From assembly GCA_963277665.1 (NCBI GenBank), contig OY728143.1, forward strand, positions 228,089,591 to 228,153,590: a stretch of 64,000 bases of DNA, given 5' to 3'. This stretch comes from Viscum album. Its lineage: Eukaryota; Streptophyta; Magnoliopsida; Santalales; Viscaceae. Positions 8,306 to 21,290 of this stretch are shown in pieces. How positions within the stretch are numbered: the stretch's first letter is position 1; each line of letters begins with the position of its first letter. The notes below the pieces were generated by a model, which was not told the origin of the DNA, did no database searches, and worked only from the letters and a program-made list of their open reading frames with translations. The translations under genes were made by a program, and so were the position numbers.

Positions 8306-11040
8306 TGTAACGCCCCAACCCCAGCTACCCAGAGCCGGTGCATTACTTCGTAACATTGGCATGATCACAAAAGATCAAGTCTCGAAAGACCGATTAGTTT
8401 AGTAGCCTTGGAAACACTAGATACATTCATAAGTTTTACATAACATCATAAAATGAAAAACTACTACAACAACATAATGTCTCCACAGTCCACACTATTA
8501 TCCCCTCATAATATCCCTGCAGGTCATTCATAATTTACTTCTTCACTTCCTGGGAAAAAATAAGACATAGAAAAGGGGTGAGCTCAAATGCCCAGTAAGG
8601 ATAACAATATAGCGGAAACTTTCATAAATAAGAATAAACATTTAAGGCAATGTATAACTAAAACAAAAGCCTTTTAAACTTGAATATCAACATAATATGG
8701 AAAAAGTAAAATGAAATAACACCATTTACTCATTCACATGGATATTCTACTAATCGAATAATCACATGCAAAATCACTAACCACTTTCATAATGTTGGAA
8801 TGCATAATTCCAGACTATCATAACCACATAGCCAAGGCCTCGTGCCAAGACTACAAGTAAGATTTTGTCAAGGCCCTGTTCCAAGACACTAGTTTGTCTC
8901 ATGAGACCTACCGATGCATCGAGGAGCTATAGCGGGCTCCACCCGTCACATATTAAGTCCTATGCATTCCCATATGAAAAGGTTTAAACATGACATAAAC
9001 ATTCGTATTAAAACTAGAATACGAAATGTCAATAATTTCACCATAAACTATGAATGGTATAAAATAGCACATCCACAGTCAAACATATCACAAAACCTTC
9101 AATACAATATAGAAGTTTTGTATTATAATAAATCAACTTCAAATAAGCGTAAAATTCATCAAAGGATGTTGACATAGTTGAAATCAAAACACTTTTTAGA
9201 GAAATATCTCTTTCAATTTTTGAAATAATTTAAGAGCCATATAAAACAAAACATTTTCTTGAAAATATTCTTATAATCTTGTAAGGAAATCTTTGATGAT
9301 TTTATAATGGCGGAAAATAACTGCACCCGCCGTATAAGTTAAAAAAACATTCTTACCTCAATTCTGTCGAAAAGGTTAAAAAGGACCTTGTTTTGAAAAC
9401 GACGGAAAGATTCATCTTATAAAAAGTCAAAAAGGGTATAAATGACTTTAACCCATATTCTTGTAAATAATAAAAATGTTTTGAAATACATTTTGAAGAA
9501 ACATGGATGTGGATGATAATGAGGTCCCAGTAGATAATTATGTATAAACTACCTTGGATAATGAAGAGGTTGTGAAGTAAACCCTTACCTTGTACTTTTC
9601 CTTGGATGGGGTAGGTTAACCTCCTGTATAATGGTGAAATAATTGTTATTAAATTATACGAGAATCATATACATTCGAATGATATCATATATGATCTTTT
9701 AACATTGCTTTGTTATCAATATCATAGATTTATCGTTGTTTCGGGTGTTAAATTACTCGTTTTCTTATATGTTTTGTTACGTAAGTAATGTTTTTAATGT
9801 ATAGGTTGTATCTTATTCATATCCAGAATGATATCATGTCCTTAAACATTATTTTTAAATTATCAAATGATAATTATACTTGAATGGATACGACGAAGAA
9901 TGAATCTCATCGCGTTCGTGGAGACGGTAGTCCGTACGTACGCACGAGCGACAATATCATTATTTTGATATTAAAATAATATATAATTGGATAGTATATC
10001 ATATATACAGAATCATTATCATGTTATATTTATTATTTACATGAATTACATATCATTATTATACCCATCTAAATAATAATATATTGAATAAAAATTACAC
10101 CACGACGTGGAGACGGTAAGCCGTACGTACGCACGTATGGTGACATGTCATTCAAATGATGGGTAGAATACTGAATATGGTTGTTCCATATTTATAATAA
10201 CATCACATTATATAGAAGATACTGGAGTTATAATTTTAGAATTGAAATAATAAACAAAGAGGGAGTGGAAGAAGAAAGAAACATGAAAGAGGGTAATGAA
10301 AATGTTACCTCTTCTTCGGGTTCTTCCTTTTGATTTGATCAAAAGGACTCCTTAGGATGGCTTTATGACTAAAGTAAAGCTTATAGGATGAAGGGATAGA
10401 AGTTGGGAGAGTATTTGGGAAGAGGTTGGCCGAACCAAAAGGCTTGAAAGTGTGAATAAGGTGATAGAGGTGGGGCCTTTTATAAGAGGAGAGGAGGGGC
10501 TCTTTTGGAAAGATTGAAATGTTACATTATTATACCATGCTTTTAGGATTCTAAAGGTCCCACACTTATATAATTCGTGGCTAAGGTGATAAGGGTTCTA
10601 AATCTCTTCATCCAATAGGCTTTGGACATGTGTAAGCCTTGGATTTTGCATTATCTTCTCATTTTATTTAAATTGTTAAATAATGAGGTCATCGCCGCAT
10701 CATAATGATGTCATAAATAATTTACTTTATTTAATGTATAAAAATTATAAAAAAATACTATGATGTAGGAAATCTTTTTAGATTTATAATGAATATTTAT
10801 AATCCAAATTTGGACTTGTGTAACCCCACTAAAAAACTGTGTTTGTAAGACAACTCATGTTTGTTGCAAGTTACTTTTAACATTAAATAAATATATATTA
10901 ATGTCATTTTCCAACTAAAGTGGCTCCATGGGGTCCCCAAGTTGACCCATGGGTTGTCTTGGTCGGCCATGACTCATCCAATAGGAGTAGGACAACTGTC
11001 ATGCTCATCTCATATTATTAAAACATTATTTGTACCTTAA
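8306..11040 (-). repeat. 5' LTR, truncated at its outer end
   Basis: Aligns with 2149-4884 over its full 2735 bp with almost no length change. It starts TGTAACGCCCCAACCCC. Alignment stops abruptly after TGTACCTTAA at 11040; the partner continues for 801 more bases to its terminus at 5685. The TATA box (about 10477-10486), the duplicated GTACGTAC block (9917-10150) and the R/U5 part remain, so the promoter core survives although the outer U3 is gone. No target-site duplication can be read because this terminus is lost. Confidence 0.9.
10474..10490 (-). promoter_or_regulatory. LTR TATA box (5' LTR, drives the element)
   Basis: The minus strand reads CCTCTTATAAAAGGCCCC, identical in its core to the box in the other LTR. 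A transcript starting roughly 30 bases downstream (near 10450) would have a leader of about 2.6 kb before the gag ATG at 7804. Confidence 0.7.
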
Positions 11041-12880
11041 TCATAATAATATTTTACTTTGAATACATTTTAAAAAAGTAGTTTTCAATTATCAACGTTA
11101 TTTTCAATATTTATTAAAGACCATACATTTTTTAAAATAATATAAATTAACTCCAAACCCATATTTAAATTCTTATTTCATTAAAAACATTATATAAAAT
11201 AGTTTTCATAAAATATTTATAAACTAATTTCAATATTTAACGACATAAATTAGGAAAATCCATTTTGGAAGAAAATGATTTCTGAAGAACTACAATAATT
11301 AACTAAAATCCAAGATCATAATTTATAATAATTAATCATTAAATTTTAATTTATTTATAAATTTAAATATATGATATAATGTTTTTATTATTCATATCCC
11401 CAATTCAGACTTCTAGGTTATAAAAAACACATTTTAATAACAATATTTCAATGTTTTTTAACGCCCGTTGATAAATATTTTGTAAAATATAGCCCATAGA
11501 CATTATTAAAATATAAGGATATTGCACTCAATTAAAATTATTATATATATATATACGTGATTCCATCAAATTTTTAAAATTTTTTCCTCTCAGATTCATT
11601 GAAATTATCGCAAATTTTCTTCTTCGTGTCTTTATTACTGAAAGCCTCATTAGGTGTAATAGGTTAAGACTGAGATAAGAACACATAATATTCATATTTT
11701 TTACATAATTTGACTTCAGTTTTGACTTGTTAACCAAAATCACCAATTATATAATAAGTAGACTGATTCCATTTAAATAATTAATTTTTTTGGATTGTAA
11801 AACATAGATCATAATCAACGAGATGAATTTATTCAATAGGTATAAAATCTCAAATTATTCTTATGTTTCACATCTCTTCGATGAATTTTCAAATATGGCA
11901 TATAACATAGTTTCATTTAAATAATATTGATATTTTGTTTTTTGGGATTAATAAATCTTAATGAATAGTTTCTAAAAAAATAAAAAAATTGTGTTGCTTT
12001 TTTAAAAATTTATATTAATTTCATAAAAAATATATAAATTACTTGTTCTTTAATATCCATGAAATATTCCCACATCTGCATTTGGAAAAAATTTATATAA
12101 ATTATATTCATTAGTCATGATGAATAAATATATATAAAAAGTATGAAATACTATATATTTCATTTCTATTTTGTATAAAATGTATAATGAGGTTTACTAT
12201 AAAAAATGCCTCGTAAAAATTGATATACAGTATACAAATTATTACCAACTGATTCAACCAACATGTTTTAAAATCTATGATTTCAATCAATATGTTTCTA
12301 GTAATTTACTATGGAATTATATTTCATCATTTAGCTACACCATTTTTCAAAGGGACTATAGATTCTTAGAAGTTATGGTCCATTTTTTATTACCACAAAA
12401 TGTTTTAATATCAATCCTTTTAAACACCCCACCATTATCACTATGAATTTTAAAAAACTATAGTTTTTTTATAATTTATAACATGGGATATACAATTTTT
12501 AATAAATAAAAGGACTAATGAATTTTATATATGATATATACCCTCATTTATCTTATTAAAAATATAGAAAATAACTTACATAGTATTTTCCTCCAATACA
12601 TTATGTTTGTGTTTGACCAAATTAATCAATGTACAGCAACTAAAAATCCCCAAAAGAGAATAAATCACTATTATATTTAATTTCATTCATGTTTTACTTT
12701 TAATAAACAAATTGGTCCCAAACTTTTGAATAATTAACCCTTATCTCTTATTTATCGCTAAAAATTATTTTATTAGAGTTATTAGAAAAATTTATAGTAT
12801 TTCATTGTATTATCACTCAATTAAACAACCATGATTGATATTTCATTGCACATAAACAAGGTATATATTGGATTATATTT
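11041..12880. other. AT-rich spacer between two LTR elements
   Basis: No gene, LTR terminus or repeat recognised. It contains a short TA run (about 11541-11554). It does not match the missing 801 bp of the LTR ending at 11040, so the truncation is not a simple displaced fragment within this spacer. Confidence 0.45.
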
Positions 12881-13849
12881 TGTAACAGCCCAACCCCGGT
12901 TCCACAGACCAGTGCCTCTAATAGGTCGGTCACATGTTTCCAAGAACACCTATACATATGGAAGGGGTTATAGACTAAAAGCGAGGGTCAGGTAAGTCAT
13001 TCCTGAGGAGACTATACACATTATTTTTTTATAAATTTTACACACCATATGAAATAAATAAAAAATAAAAGATTCATATAATCATAAAAAATGCCAATAT
13101 ATCATGATAACCAAATAATGAAATACTATGTCTGAACTAAATAATAAATATGACTTGATAATCTATGATCTAAGTGTCAATCAGTAACTCAAAAGTAAAT
13201 ACACTGATGACACCAAAACTTGTCCCGAACCATTTTTAATTCACTTATCCATGCTCCACCCCAACTCTTATATTTAGCACAGGGATATTTAACCTTACCA
13301 ATTTTGAAACAATTAAGTCTATACCCATTCGAATATGCCACCCCATGTTGGGTGTTAGTACAACCCTATAGTCCACCAAAAATTGTCCTTTAAAAAACCA
13401 GTCAATGATAGTGCATGTAGTTTTATAATAAAATAATTACAATGCTTAAATAAAAATTTTATCAAGCTTTTGTAAATTATATATTTAACCAAATAAACAC
13501 TAAGGTTTGTAGGGCCACCCAAACCTGAATACCTACAGCTACCCATGCCAGAGTCTGACCTATCCCCATAGAATATCACATTAGAATGTTCATGTTATCA
13601 ATCATTATAAAATTCAGAATGCCCTTGTTATATTTCCCTGTTTCATATAATATTATTGAATGAGCACTCTTTCATTCATAATACATGGTTGAATGTACTT
13701 GTTACCATTCACTATTTTACACTACACAATGGAATAAGAATGGGACCATTCATAACTTCACATATTATAATAATCACGTTATCATTTCGTATTTCTCAAC
13801 CGAATGACCATGATACCATTCATAAACACATAATTAAATAAATAATTAT

Positions 13850-15240
13850 TTATCCACACCAATAACACTACTAATTTAACAATTAGTTAAACACATACAT
13901 ACAATTTGTGAACATAAAAATTGACTAATCACAACAAATAATGATAAATATTTGAACAATTAAATTATCACTTAAATTTGACTAGTTATTTCAAAAATCA
14001 ACTAATCACATCGATGACATTGGTTAATTCATTAAATAACCATTATCATAGTTTATTACATTTAATTTATCACATAAAAAATTACATAAATTAATCCATT
14101 TAATTGATTATTTAACTAACCCAATTAATAACTTTAGTCTATTCATCAACTAAGTAATATAGTGAATAATATTAATTAAATCAAAAAAATTTAATCAGGT
14201 CAACTACATTAATTAGTTAAAAAATTAAATAATCACATCAATCATATTTTTCAATTCATCAATTAAATGAACACAATAATTAATAAATTTAAATAATAAA
14301 TTAACTAATAACATCAATTTATCATATCAATTCAACAGTTCCCTAATAACATCAATAAATCTAGTCAATTTATCAATTAATTAATTACATCAATGATTCA
14401 TGTTTATTCAATAATTAACTAATCACATCAATTTCTCTGGATTACGCATCAATTAACAAGACACATCAATAACTATAGTTAATTCAATGATTAACTAATA
14501 TCATCAATAATATTAATCAATTTCATATATAATTAATCATATATAATATATTAATTATTTCTACAATTACATAATAAATTCAAACTTATTCATAATATCA
14601 TCAATTTAATAAATACAAAAATTTTTCTATTTTATTAACAATTATGTTATCAATTGAATTACTATTTTAAAATAAAAAATTAGCTAATCACATTAATAGA
14701 ATTAGTTGATTCATAAATTAAAAAATCAGATCATTAAATCTATTTCATTCAACAATTAACGAATCCCATCAATAAAATTAAATAATTCAAAAATTAATTG
14801 ATGACATCACTTATTTTAATTAATTCTAAACTAAATTTATCACTTCAAATCCATAAATTAATTCAAAAATTAACATTCTATTCCAGTACGATTAAATAAC
14901 TCCACAATTTGATAATCACTCCCACCAATGACATTATCTAATTTAACCATTAAATAATCATAATACATTCCATAGTTTATTAATCAATTATTTAATCACA
15001 AAATCCCATTATTTAATTAAACTGTTAAATAATCACATTACCTCTATTAATTAGTTCATCATCTAATTAATCCACTGAATCTTGTTAAATAATTAAAAAT
15101 AATAATTAATCATCTCAATGTAAATAAATAATTAATTAGTTAATCACATAATTACCCTTATTTAATATCTTGACTAATTAATCTCCTTAATTCAATTAAT
15201 TAATTCATCAGTTACTTAATCAATATCATCAACACATTAA
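13850..15240. repeat. 38-bp AT-rich minisatellite in left LTR
   Basis: A degenerate tandem array with a period of 38 bp (37-39 in single units). A typical unit is AGTTAATTCAATGATTAACT followed by AATATCATCAATAATATT, beginning near 14481; neighbouring units share AATTAATTCAACAATTAACT followed by AATCACATCAATA with different last bases. Start and end are approximate. The other LTR holds the matching array at 19420-20800, so it is part of the element and not a later expansion. Confidence 0.75.
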
Positions 15241-15735
15241 CCCAAAATTAATTCATATAATTAATTATTGAAATCGACTATATAAATATCATATAGTTAT
15301 TTATACAATTAATTATCACAATTCATATATCTCAATATATAAATATTAATTGAAAAATTAATTGTCCCATATCACATAACATGATATGTCATAATTAATT
15401 TTACAATTAATAATCATAAATCAAATATATTGATATATCATAATAAAATTTACAATAAAAAATTTCATATCTTATATCATGATATGTCATAAGTAATTCA
15501 TCAATTAATTATCTCATCTCATATATCTTGATATCTCATTATTAATTTATAATTAATTATCATTAGTCAGATATCATTATATCTCGTAATTAATTCATCA
15601 ATTATTTATTGTAAACCATTTATGACAATATATCGCAATTAACCACCCAATTAATTATCTAAATTGCATATCCATAAATCTCATAACTAATCCTAGAATT
15701 AATTGGCAAAATTGTGAAAACCAAATCCTCATAAT
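15240..15735. repeat. 49-bp AT-rich minisatellite in left LTR
   Basis: Directly after the 38-bp array the period changes to 49 bp. Units at 15391-15439, 15440-15488, 15489-15537 and 15538-15586 are each exactly 49 bases, and begin ATAATTAATT (or close) and end with TGATAT(A/G/C)TC-like motifs. About ten units are visible. The first half resembles the 38-bp unit (AATTAATT...CAATTAATTAT), so the two arrays may share an origin. Confidence 0.75.
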
Positions 15736-16930
15736 TAATTTCCCTATTAAAAATATAAATATGTTTCCCCTTGTTCTCATAGTAATCTCCCAAATTATTC
15801 AGATATTTCAACAATTTATCCAGTAAATCAATTTTCCATTATCTAAATCAAAAATCCCTAAATATCATAATTAAATCTTACAGTTATTATATAATTTTTA
15901 ATCTTCATAAACCCATGATTATATCCCTAAATAATCATAAAATTCTAAATCCCTTAATCCAATTATTAGTCCCCAATTAACCATAAACTTCATAAAGAAT
16001 CCAATTAATCAATTGATCCTGATAAATAAAGTAATTTATTAATTTGAATTTATAAATAATGCATGAAATACTTAAACATGAATACACATATCAATTTCAA
16101 GAATATAGAATTTTAACATTAGTCCACCAACCTAAATATGATTAAGAAAAAATTCCCTATATGAATCCTTGAAAATTGGCTGGCAGAAAGACATATATCT
16201 GGTTCTGAATCTGAAAACCCTAAAATCATGTTTCATGAAAATAAGGTTCATGAAAATATTTTTTTAGATCTAGAATCAAATATCAAAATATAAAAAATTC
16301 ATTTGAATCCTTCTTATACAACGGATTATAGAGCTAAACGAATGTGGAATAAAAGGGGGGGAAATGAAGGAAGAATGGAAGAGGGATCCACATACAAGGA
16401 GAGAAGCATCTTTTGATATGGGCTAGGATTCACAATGAACGGAGGTTGGAAGGGGCCAGAATTCATCCACAGAGCTCCCAAAATGTGAAAGAGGACTTAG
16501 GAAAATAATTGGTTCTATTTGGGTTTAATTAGGGGGTTTGGAAATTTTTAGAATTAATTTTCAGTCTTAATTAACTCCAGCGCATTGTAAGATGGGAAAC
16601 ATCGCATGGGTTTATATAATAGTGCAACTACCATGAACCTATTCTTTTTGGGGTGCATGGTTACTCCTTAAAGATGACATATTTTCCTAAACCATGTACC
16701 ATATGGGTTAATCTCCAATGCTTGGGTCCACATGGATAACTGGGATGGGGTGTACAGTTTTCTTTATCCATGTACAAACCATGAACAACCCCCTTTTCCT
16801 TCATTTTTCTCATAATTTAAACAACAAATTCACCCAAATAAATCCAAAATAAAAAGAAAATAATAAAAAGAAAAAATACCCATAAAAAATCCAAAGTAAA
16901 ATCCAAAAATGTTCAATCCCCTAAAATCTC

Positions 16931-18420
16931 TCCACCATATAACATATCGTCCTCAAGCAACACTCCTAATTTTCCATAAGAATATGACTCCAATAACCGA
17001 GCCTCTAAGCCCGCTTATCTATTTCTCTCTCCCAAGATTATTCCAACTCTAGACCTTGTTTCTATAATATATGAACTGACATCATAGTATTTCATCAGAA
17101 CACCTTATCAATGAAACCCGACACACATATATGATACTTTTGAAAGGACACATCAGTGTAGAGGTTATCTTCTAGAAAAAACAACACAAGTTACCCAAAT
17201 CACTGTTCTCAAAAATTCCAAGGTAACATCTAATGTCAGCACTCACCTATCCAATCCAAAACATTTTTGAAAGGATGTATGTCCAATGCCACCAAGACTA
17301 ACATGTCTTTTCCACAAAGAATTTTAACAATGTACCTTATAGATACATAATTTATAAATTATCGATGATATACATCCCACAATCTAAATTCACATAAACC
17401 GCTTCATAAGAGAATCATCTTAGGGGTACTATATCAAACCAAAACACTTTCAGGTAGCTAGTCATAAAGGTAAATAAATCTCAGAATAGCAGGGATGATT
17501 TCATGGTTGGGTATAAGATCATCAAAAAATAAAAGTACACAAAAAATTAATTTGGGAATACCAACACAAATCATATGTCACTGTTTTAACTCCCATTATG
17601 TAAACACCTTATGCTTTAGAATGTCTCAAGCTTCCCTTCCTACCAACATCCATGCACACCAATCCGAAACCATATGGTCTCGCACAAAACCTAATACAGA
17701 GTTCTAAATCTAGGGTATTCTCAATAACAAAACTACACAAATCATGGGACATTTAAAAAGAATAAATGATTATTGACTAAAAATAATAACATAGTTAACA
17801 TTAAATATTCACACAAAACCATATATACTATTTCTCTTTTTTCCCTACCACACGCTCAAAACCGATGCACTCTCTCTACCATTATACAACATATATCTAG
17901 ATCCTAGTTAACAATGTTAACCACATTTTCATTATTCGATTTTCTCATTGCGATAACCATTTATTCTCATATTACATGATTTTAAAACCATTATGAATTT
18001 CATTATATGCACCATTTTGATTCCAATTACACGTGAATGGGAAATTATTCATGTTAAATAACATACTCGTAACATGTTTTCTAGTCTACACCAAATATGA
18101 TGCATGTAACAATACCCTTGAATACCTAGAATAATTCATGAAAACTATACTCTCATGCTATACCAGACCATGATTCAAATATCATAAAACGTCAACATCG
18201 ATTATCAAAACAAAAAACAGTTGCGCCACCCAATGTGATATAATATTCCACTATAACAAAAACCTAAAATAACCAAAATACCACCCTAGGTACTTGGGTT
18301 ATCTACCACAATTTATTTTTATACTCCAATTCATGAGCTCAATACCATGACAGGAATCATACTAGTCTCATGTATAAAATTCCCAAATAGTATGAAAAAT
18401 GATTTAAAAATAAATACTAT
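16931..18420 (-). other. Non-coding internal domain of the LARD-like element
   Basis: About 1.5 kb between the two LTRs. On the minus strand it opens after the primer site and closes with the purine-rich GGTGGAGAGA (about 16931-16940) next to the left LTR, a plausible polypurine tract. Neither strand carries gag zinc knuckles, RT or integrase motifs. The short open frames present have no recognisable similarity. Confidence 0.65.
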
Positions 18421-18433
18421 CCTCTGATACCGC
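18421..18433 (-). promoter_or_regulatory. Primer binding site for initiator Met tRNA
   Basis: The minus strand reads GCGGTATCAGAGG directly inside the right LTR, which starts with TGTAA at 18436. It is the same type of primer site as at 8291-8303, with the GGTATCAGAGG core unchanged. Confidence 0.8.
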
Positions 18434-19419
18434 TTTGTAATATATCGGGCACGATGCCACTCAACGGTTCCACAAATAGGTGGGTCACAAGACAACAAGC
18501 ATTCCTTCCTGTATGGTATTGGATACCGACTAGTAGTGAAGGTCTGGTATGTCATTTAGGTAAATATTATAAACTATCTTCGTTAATCAGAGTAATACAC
18601 CATTGGAGATAAATAAATATATAAGAAACATGTAGTCATAAAAAATACCAATATCTCAGGATAACAAATCATAATGTACAATGTCTAAAATAATCATTAA
18701 TTATGTCATGCTAATGTATGATCCATGATTCAACATGAAACTCAAAAGTAAAGACACCACCAACACTTATGTCTGTCTCAAACCAAGTCTCATTCCATCA
18801 TCCATGTTCTAACACAACACATCCATCTAACATGGTGACATTTTCCTTGACCTGTCTTGCAAAAAAAATGTCTATTCAGATACAAATAAGGCAACCCAAG
18901 ATGGGTATGATAACAACTCTACATGCCGCCAACAAAGGTGTCTAAAATAAATATTGTCAAGGACAATGTTTACAGTTGTATAATGAAATAAGTACAATTG
19001 ATAAATAAACAATTTATCACATTATTAAATATTATATTTTTCTTAACAACGGAATCACCATGTTCCTGAGGCTATCCAACCCTAAATTCCCACTTTTTCC
19101 GATGCAATGGTATGATCTATCCCCATAGAATATCTCATTTTAATTTCTATTTTATAATTCTGAATTCATATATGAATTTCCATGTTACCATATTTCATTT
19201 CACAAAACATAATTGATTGAGTGTCTAAGCAATCATCATGTTTGGATGGATGTCCACATTACCATTACCAATTCAAAAATTCATAATTGAATGATCATAT
19301 TACCATTCACAACATCACGCATTATATTGAACATGATACCTTTAATTATTTCATGACCCAATAACCATGTTCATTTCATGAATACATAATTAATTCAATA
19401 ATCAAATATCTAAACTAAG

Positions 19420-20800
19420 TCCATTAAAATTAAACAATTAATTGGAACATCAATTTCATCTATTAACTCAAAAACCAACTAATCACAATAATTAATTTAA
19501 TTAATTCAACAATTAATTAATCACATCAATATCAGTATTAAATTCAATAATCAACAAATTTCATCAATTATTTTAGTTAATTTTAGCAATTAATTAATCA
19601 CATCATTTACTCAAGTTATTTCCTCAAATAACTATTGACATTAATTACTATAGTTAATTCTTCAATTAACTATTCACATCAATACCTATAATTAATTCAA
19701 TAAGTAACTAATCCCATTAATAATATCAAATTACTTGAAAATTAGCTAATCACATTAAATACATTAATTTATTCAACAATTATTCAACAACATAAATCAT
19801 ATTATCCAACTCCTCAATTATCTAAACACAACCATCACTATAATTAATTAAAATTTTATCTACTGACACAATTACTTTAATTAATTCAACAATTAACTAA
19901 TAACATCAGTATGTTTTATTAATTAATCTATCAGCTAATCACATTAATAACTCACATTAATTAAATAGTTAACTAATAATATTTATTATTTCATTTAGTT
20001 CCTCACTTAACAAATCACTTTAATAACTCTAGTTAAATTCACATTTAACTAATATCGTATATAATATTAATTAATTTGACAATTAATTAATAATATTAAA
20101 TATAATAACTAATAAAATATTCAATTAATTACCTCAATCCTATTAGTCAATTCCTTTATTAACTAAACACAATAATAACTCTACTTAATTAAACAATTAA
20201 CTAATAACATCAATTATTCTAGTTAATTTGACATTAAACATATGATATCAATAAATCAAATTGAATAATCAATTAAAAATTCACATTATTAACTCTAGTA
20301 ATTACAACATTGTAAAAATAACATTAATAATATTCATCAATTCCATAAATAATTAATCAAATCAAATACATTATTTAAATGAACAATTAATTAACCACAT
20401 CAATACCATCAATTAATTTACCTATTAATTATTTATGTTAATAGATTTAATTAATTCCATAATTAATTAATCAGTACCATAAATCCCATTATTTAATTAA
20501 ACAATTAAATATTACATTAAATCCCCTAAATCATTCATTGGTTAATTAATCTCATCATTCCCATTATTTAATTCGATAATTAAATATTCAAAAAACATCC
20601 AATAATGAATTCATGATTTGATTAATCCCATGATTCTCATTAATAATTTCTATAATTAATTAATCAACTCAATCTCATTACAAATTCAATAATTTGTTTA
20701 TCACATTATTACCATTTAAAAAATCCATAATTAATTATGCATTTCAATTCCATTAATTAATTCATCATTTCTTTAGTTAATATCCACATCCCAATATCCC
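19420..20800. repeat. 38-bp AT-rich minisatellite in right LTR
   Basis: Counterpart of the array at 13850-15240. Five successive units between about 19641 and 19860 are each exactly 38 bases; one reads AGTTAATTCTTCAATTAACT followed by ATTCACATCAATACCTAT. Units vary in base content far more than in length. Start and end are approximate. Confidence 0.75.
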
Positions 20801-21290
20801 ATAATTAATTCAACAATTAATTATTCAAATCTGAAATCTTATTATCTTACAATTAATTCTATAATTAATATCTCAATTCATATATCTCAATCTCAAATAA
20901 TTAATTATATAATTAGTTCTCTAAAATCACTGGCCATGATAACTCATAATTAATTGTCTAATTATTTATCTCAAATCATACATCTTGATATCTCATAATT
21001 AATTTTACAATTTAATGTCTATAATCATATATCATAATATGTCATAATTAATCAATTAAATAATTATCTAAAATCGTATATCATGATTACTCATAATTAG
21101 TCTATAATTAATTATCTAAACTCATATATCTTTACATATCATAATTAATTAATCAATTGATTATCTAAACCAATTATCTAAATTTCTCATAATTAATCCC
21201 CAAATTAATTTTTTAAATTGCATAACCCTACATATCATAAATAATCCTCCAATTAATTTTCTAAATTGGATACACATAAAACGTATCAAT
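20801..21290. repeat. 49-bp AT-rich minisatellite in right LTR
   Basis: Counterpart of the array at 15240-15735. Units begin ATAATTAATT and end CATATATC..GATATCTC or similar, with a repeat length of 47-50 and most often 49 bases. Both LTRs show the same change from 38-bp to 49-bp periodicity at the corresponding place. Confidence 0.7.

Larger units (their letters stand above)
2149..11040 (-). mobile_element. Gag-only LTR retrotransposon (TR-GAG-like, Ty3/gypsy)
   Basis: Minus-strand element with two direct LTRs (2149-5685 and 8306-11040) and an internal domain of about 2.6 kb. Seen directly: LTR ends TGTAACACCCC / GGGGTGTTACA, a primer site complementary to initiator Met tRNA beside the right LTR, a polypurine tract beside the left LTR, and a gag gene with CCHC zinc knuckles. 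The internal domain holds no protease, reverse transcriptase, RNase H or integrase; after gag only about 1 kb remains before the 3' LTR. This is the organisation described for plant TR-GAG elements, which supply Gag but depend on an autonomous partner for copying and integration. The LTRs differ by only about 10 positions in their first 290 bases, so insertion was recent. The upstream (right) LTR lacks about 800 bp of its outer end. Confidence 0.88.
12881..16930 (-). repeat. Left (3') LTR of the LARD-like element
   Basis: It starts TGTAACAGCCCAACCCCGG and aligns with 18436-22465 in several blocks in order: CATAAAAAATGCCAATAT (13085), ACTCAAAAGTAAATACAC (13188), the AT-rich arrays (13850-15735), CCTTGAAAATTGGCTGGCAG (16167), GAGCTCCCAAAATGTGAAAG (16473), and AAAATCCAAAAATGTTCAA (16899). 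The right boundary is placed where similarity to the other LTR ends, just before the pyrimidine-rich TCTCTCCACC. Confidence 0.8.

Noticed and set aside
13850..15735. Regular repeats that might suggest a CRISPR array
   Set aside because: The units are contiguous and degenerate with no unique spacers, the DNA is a plant LTR, and the same array occurs in the partner LTR.
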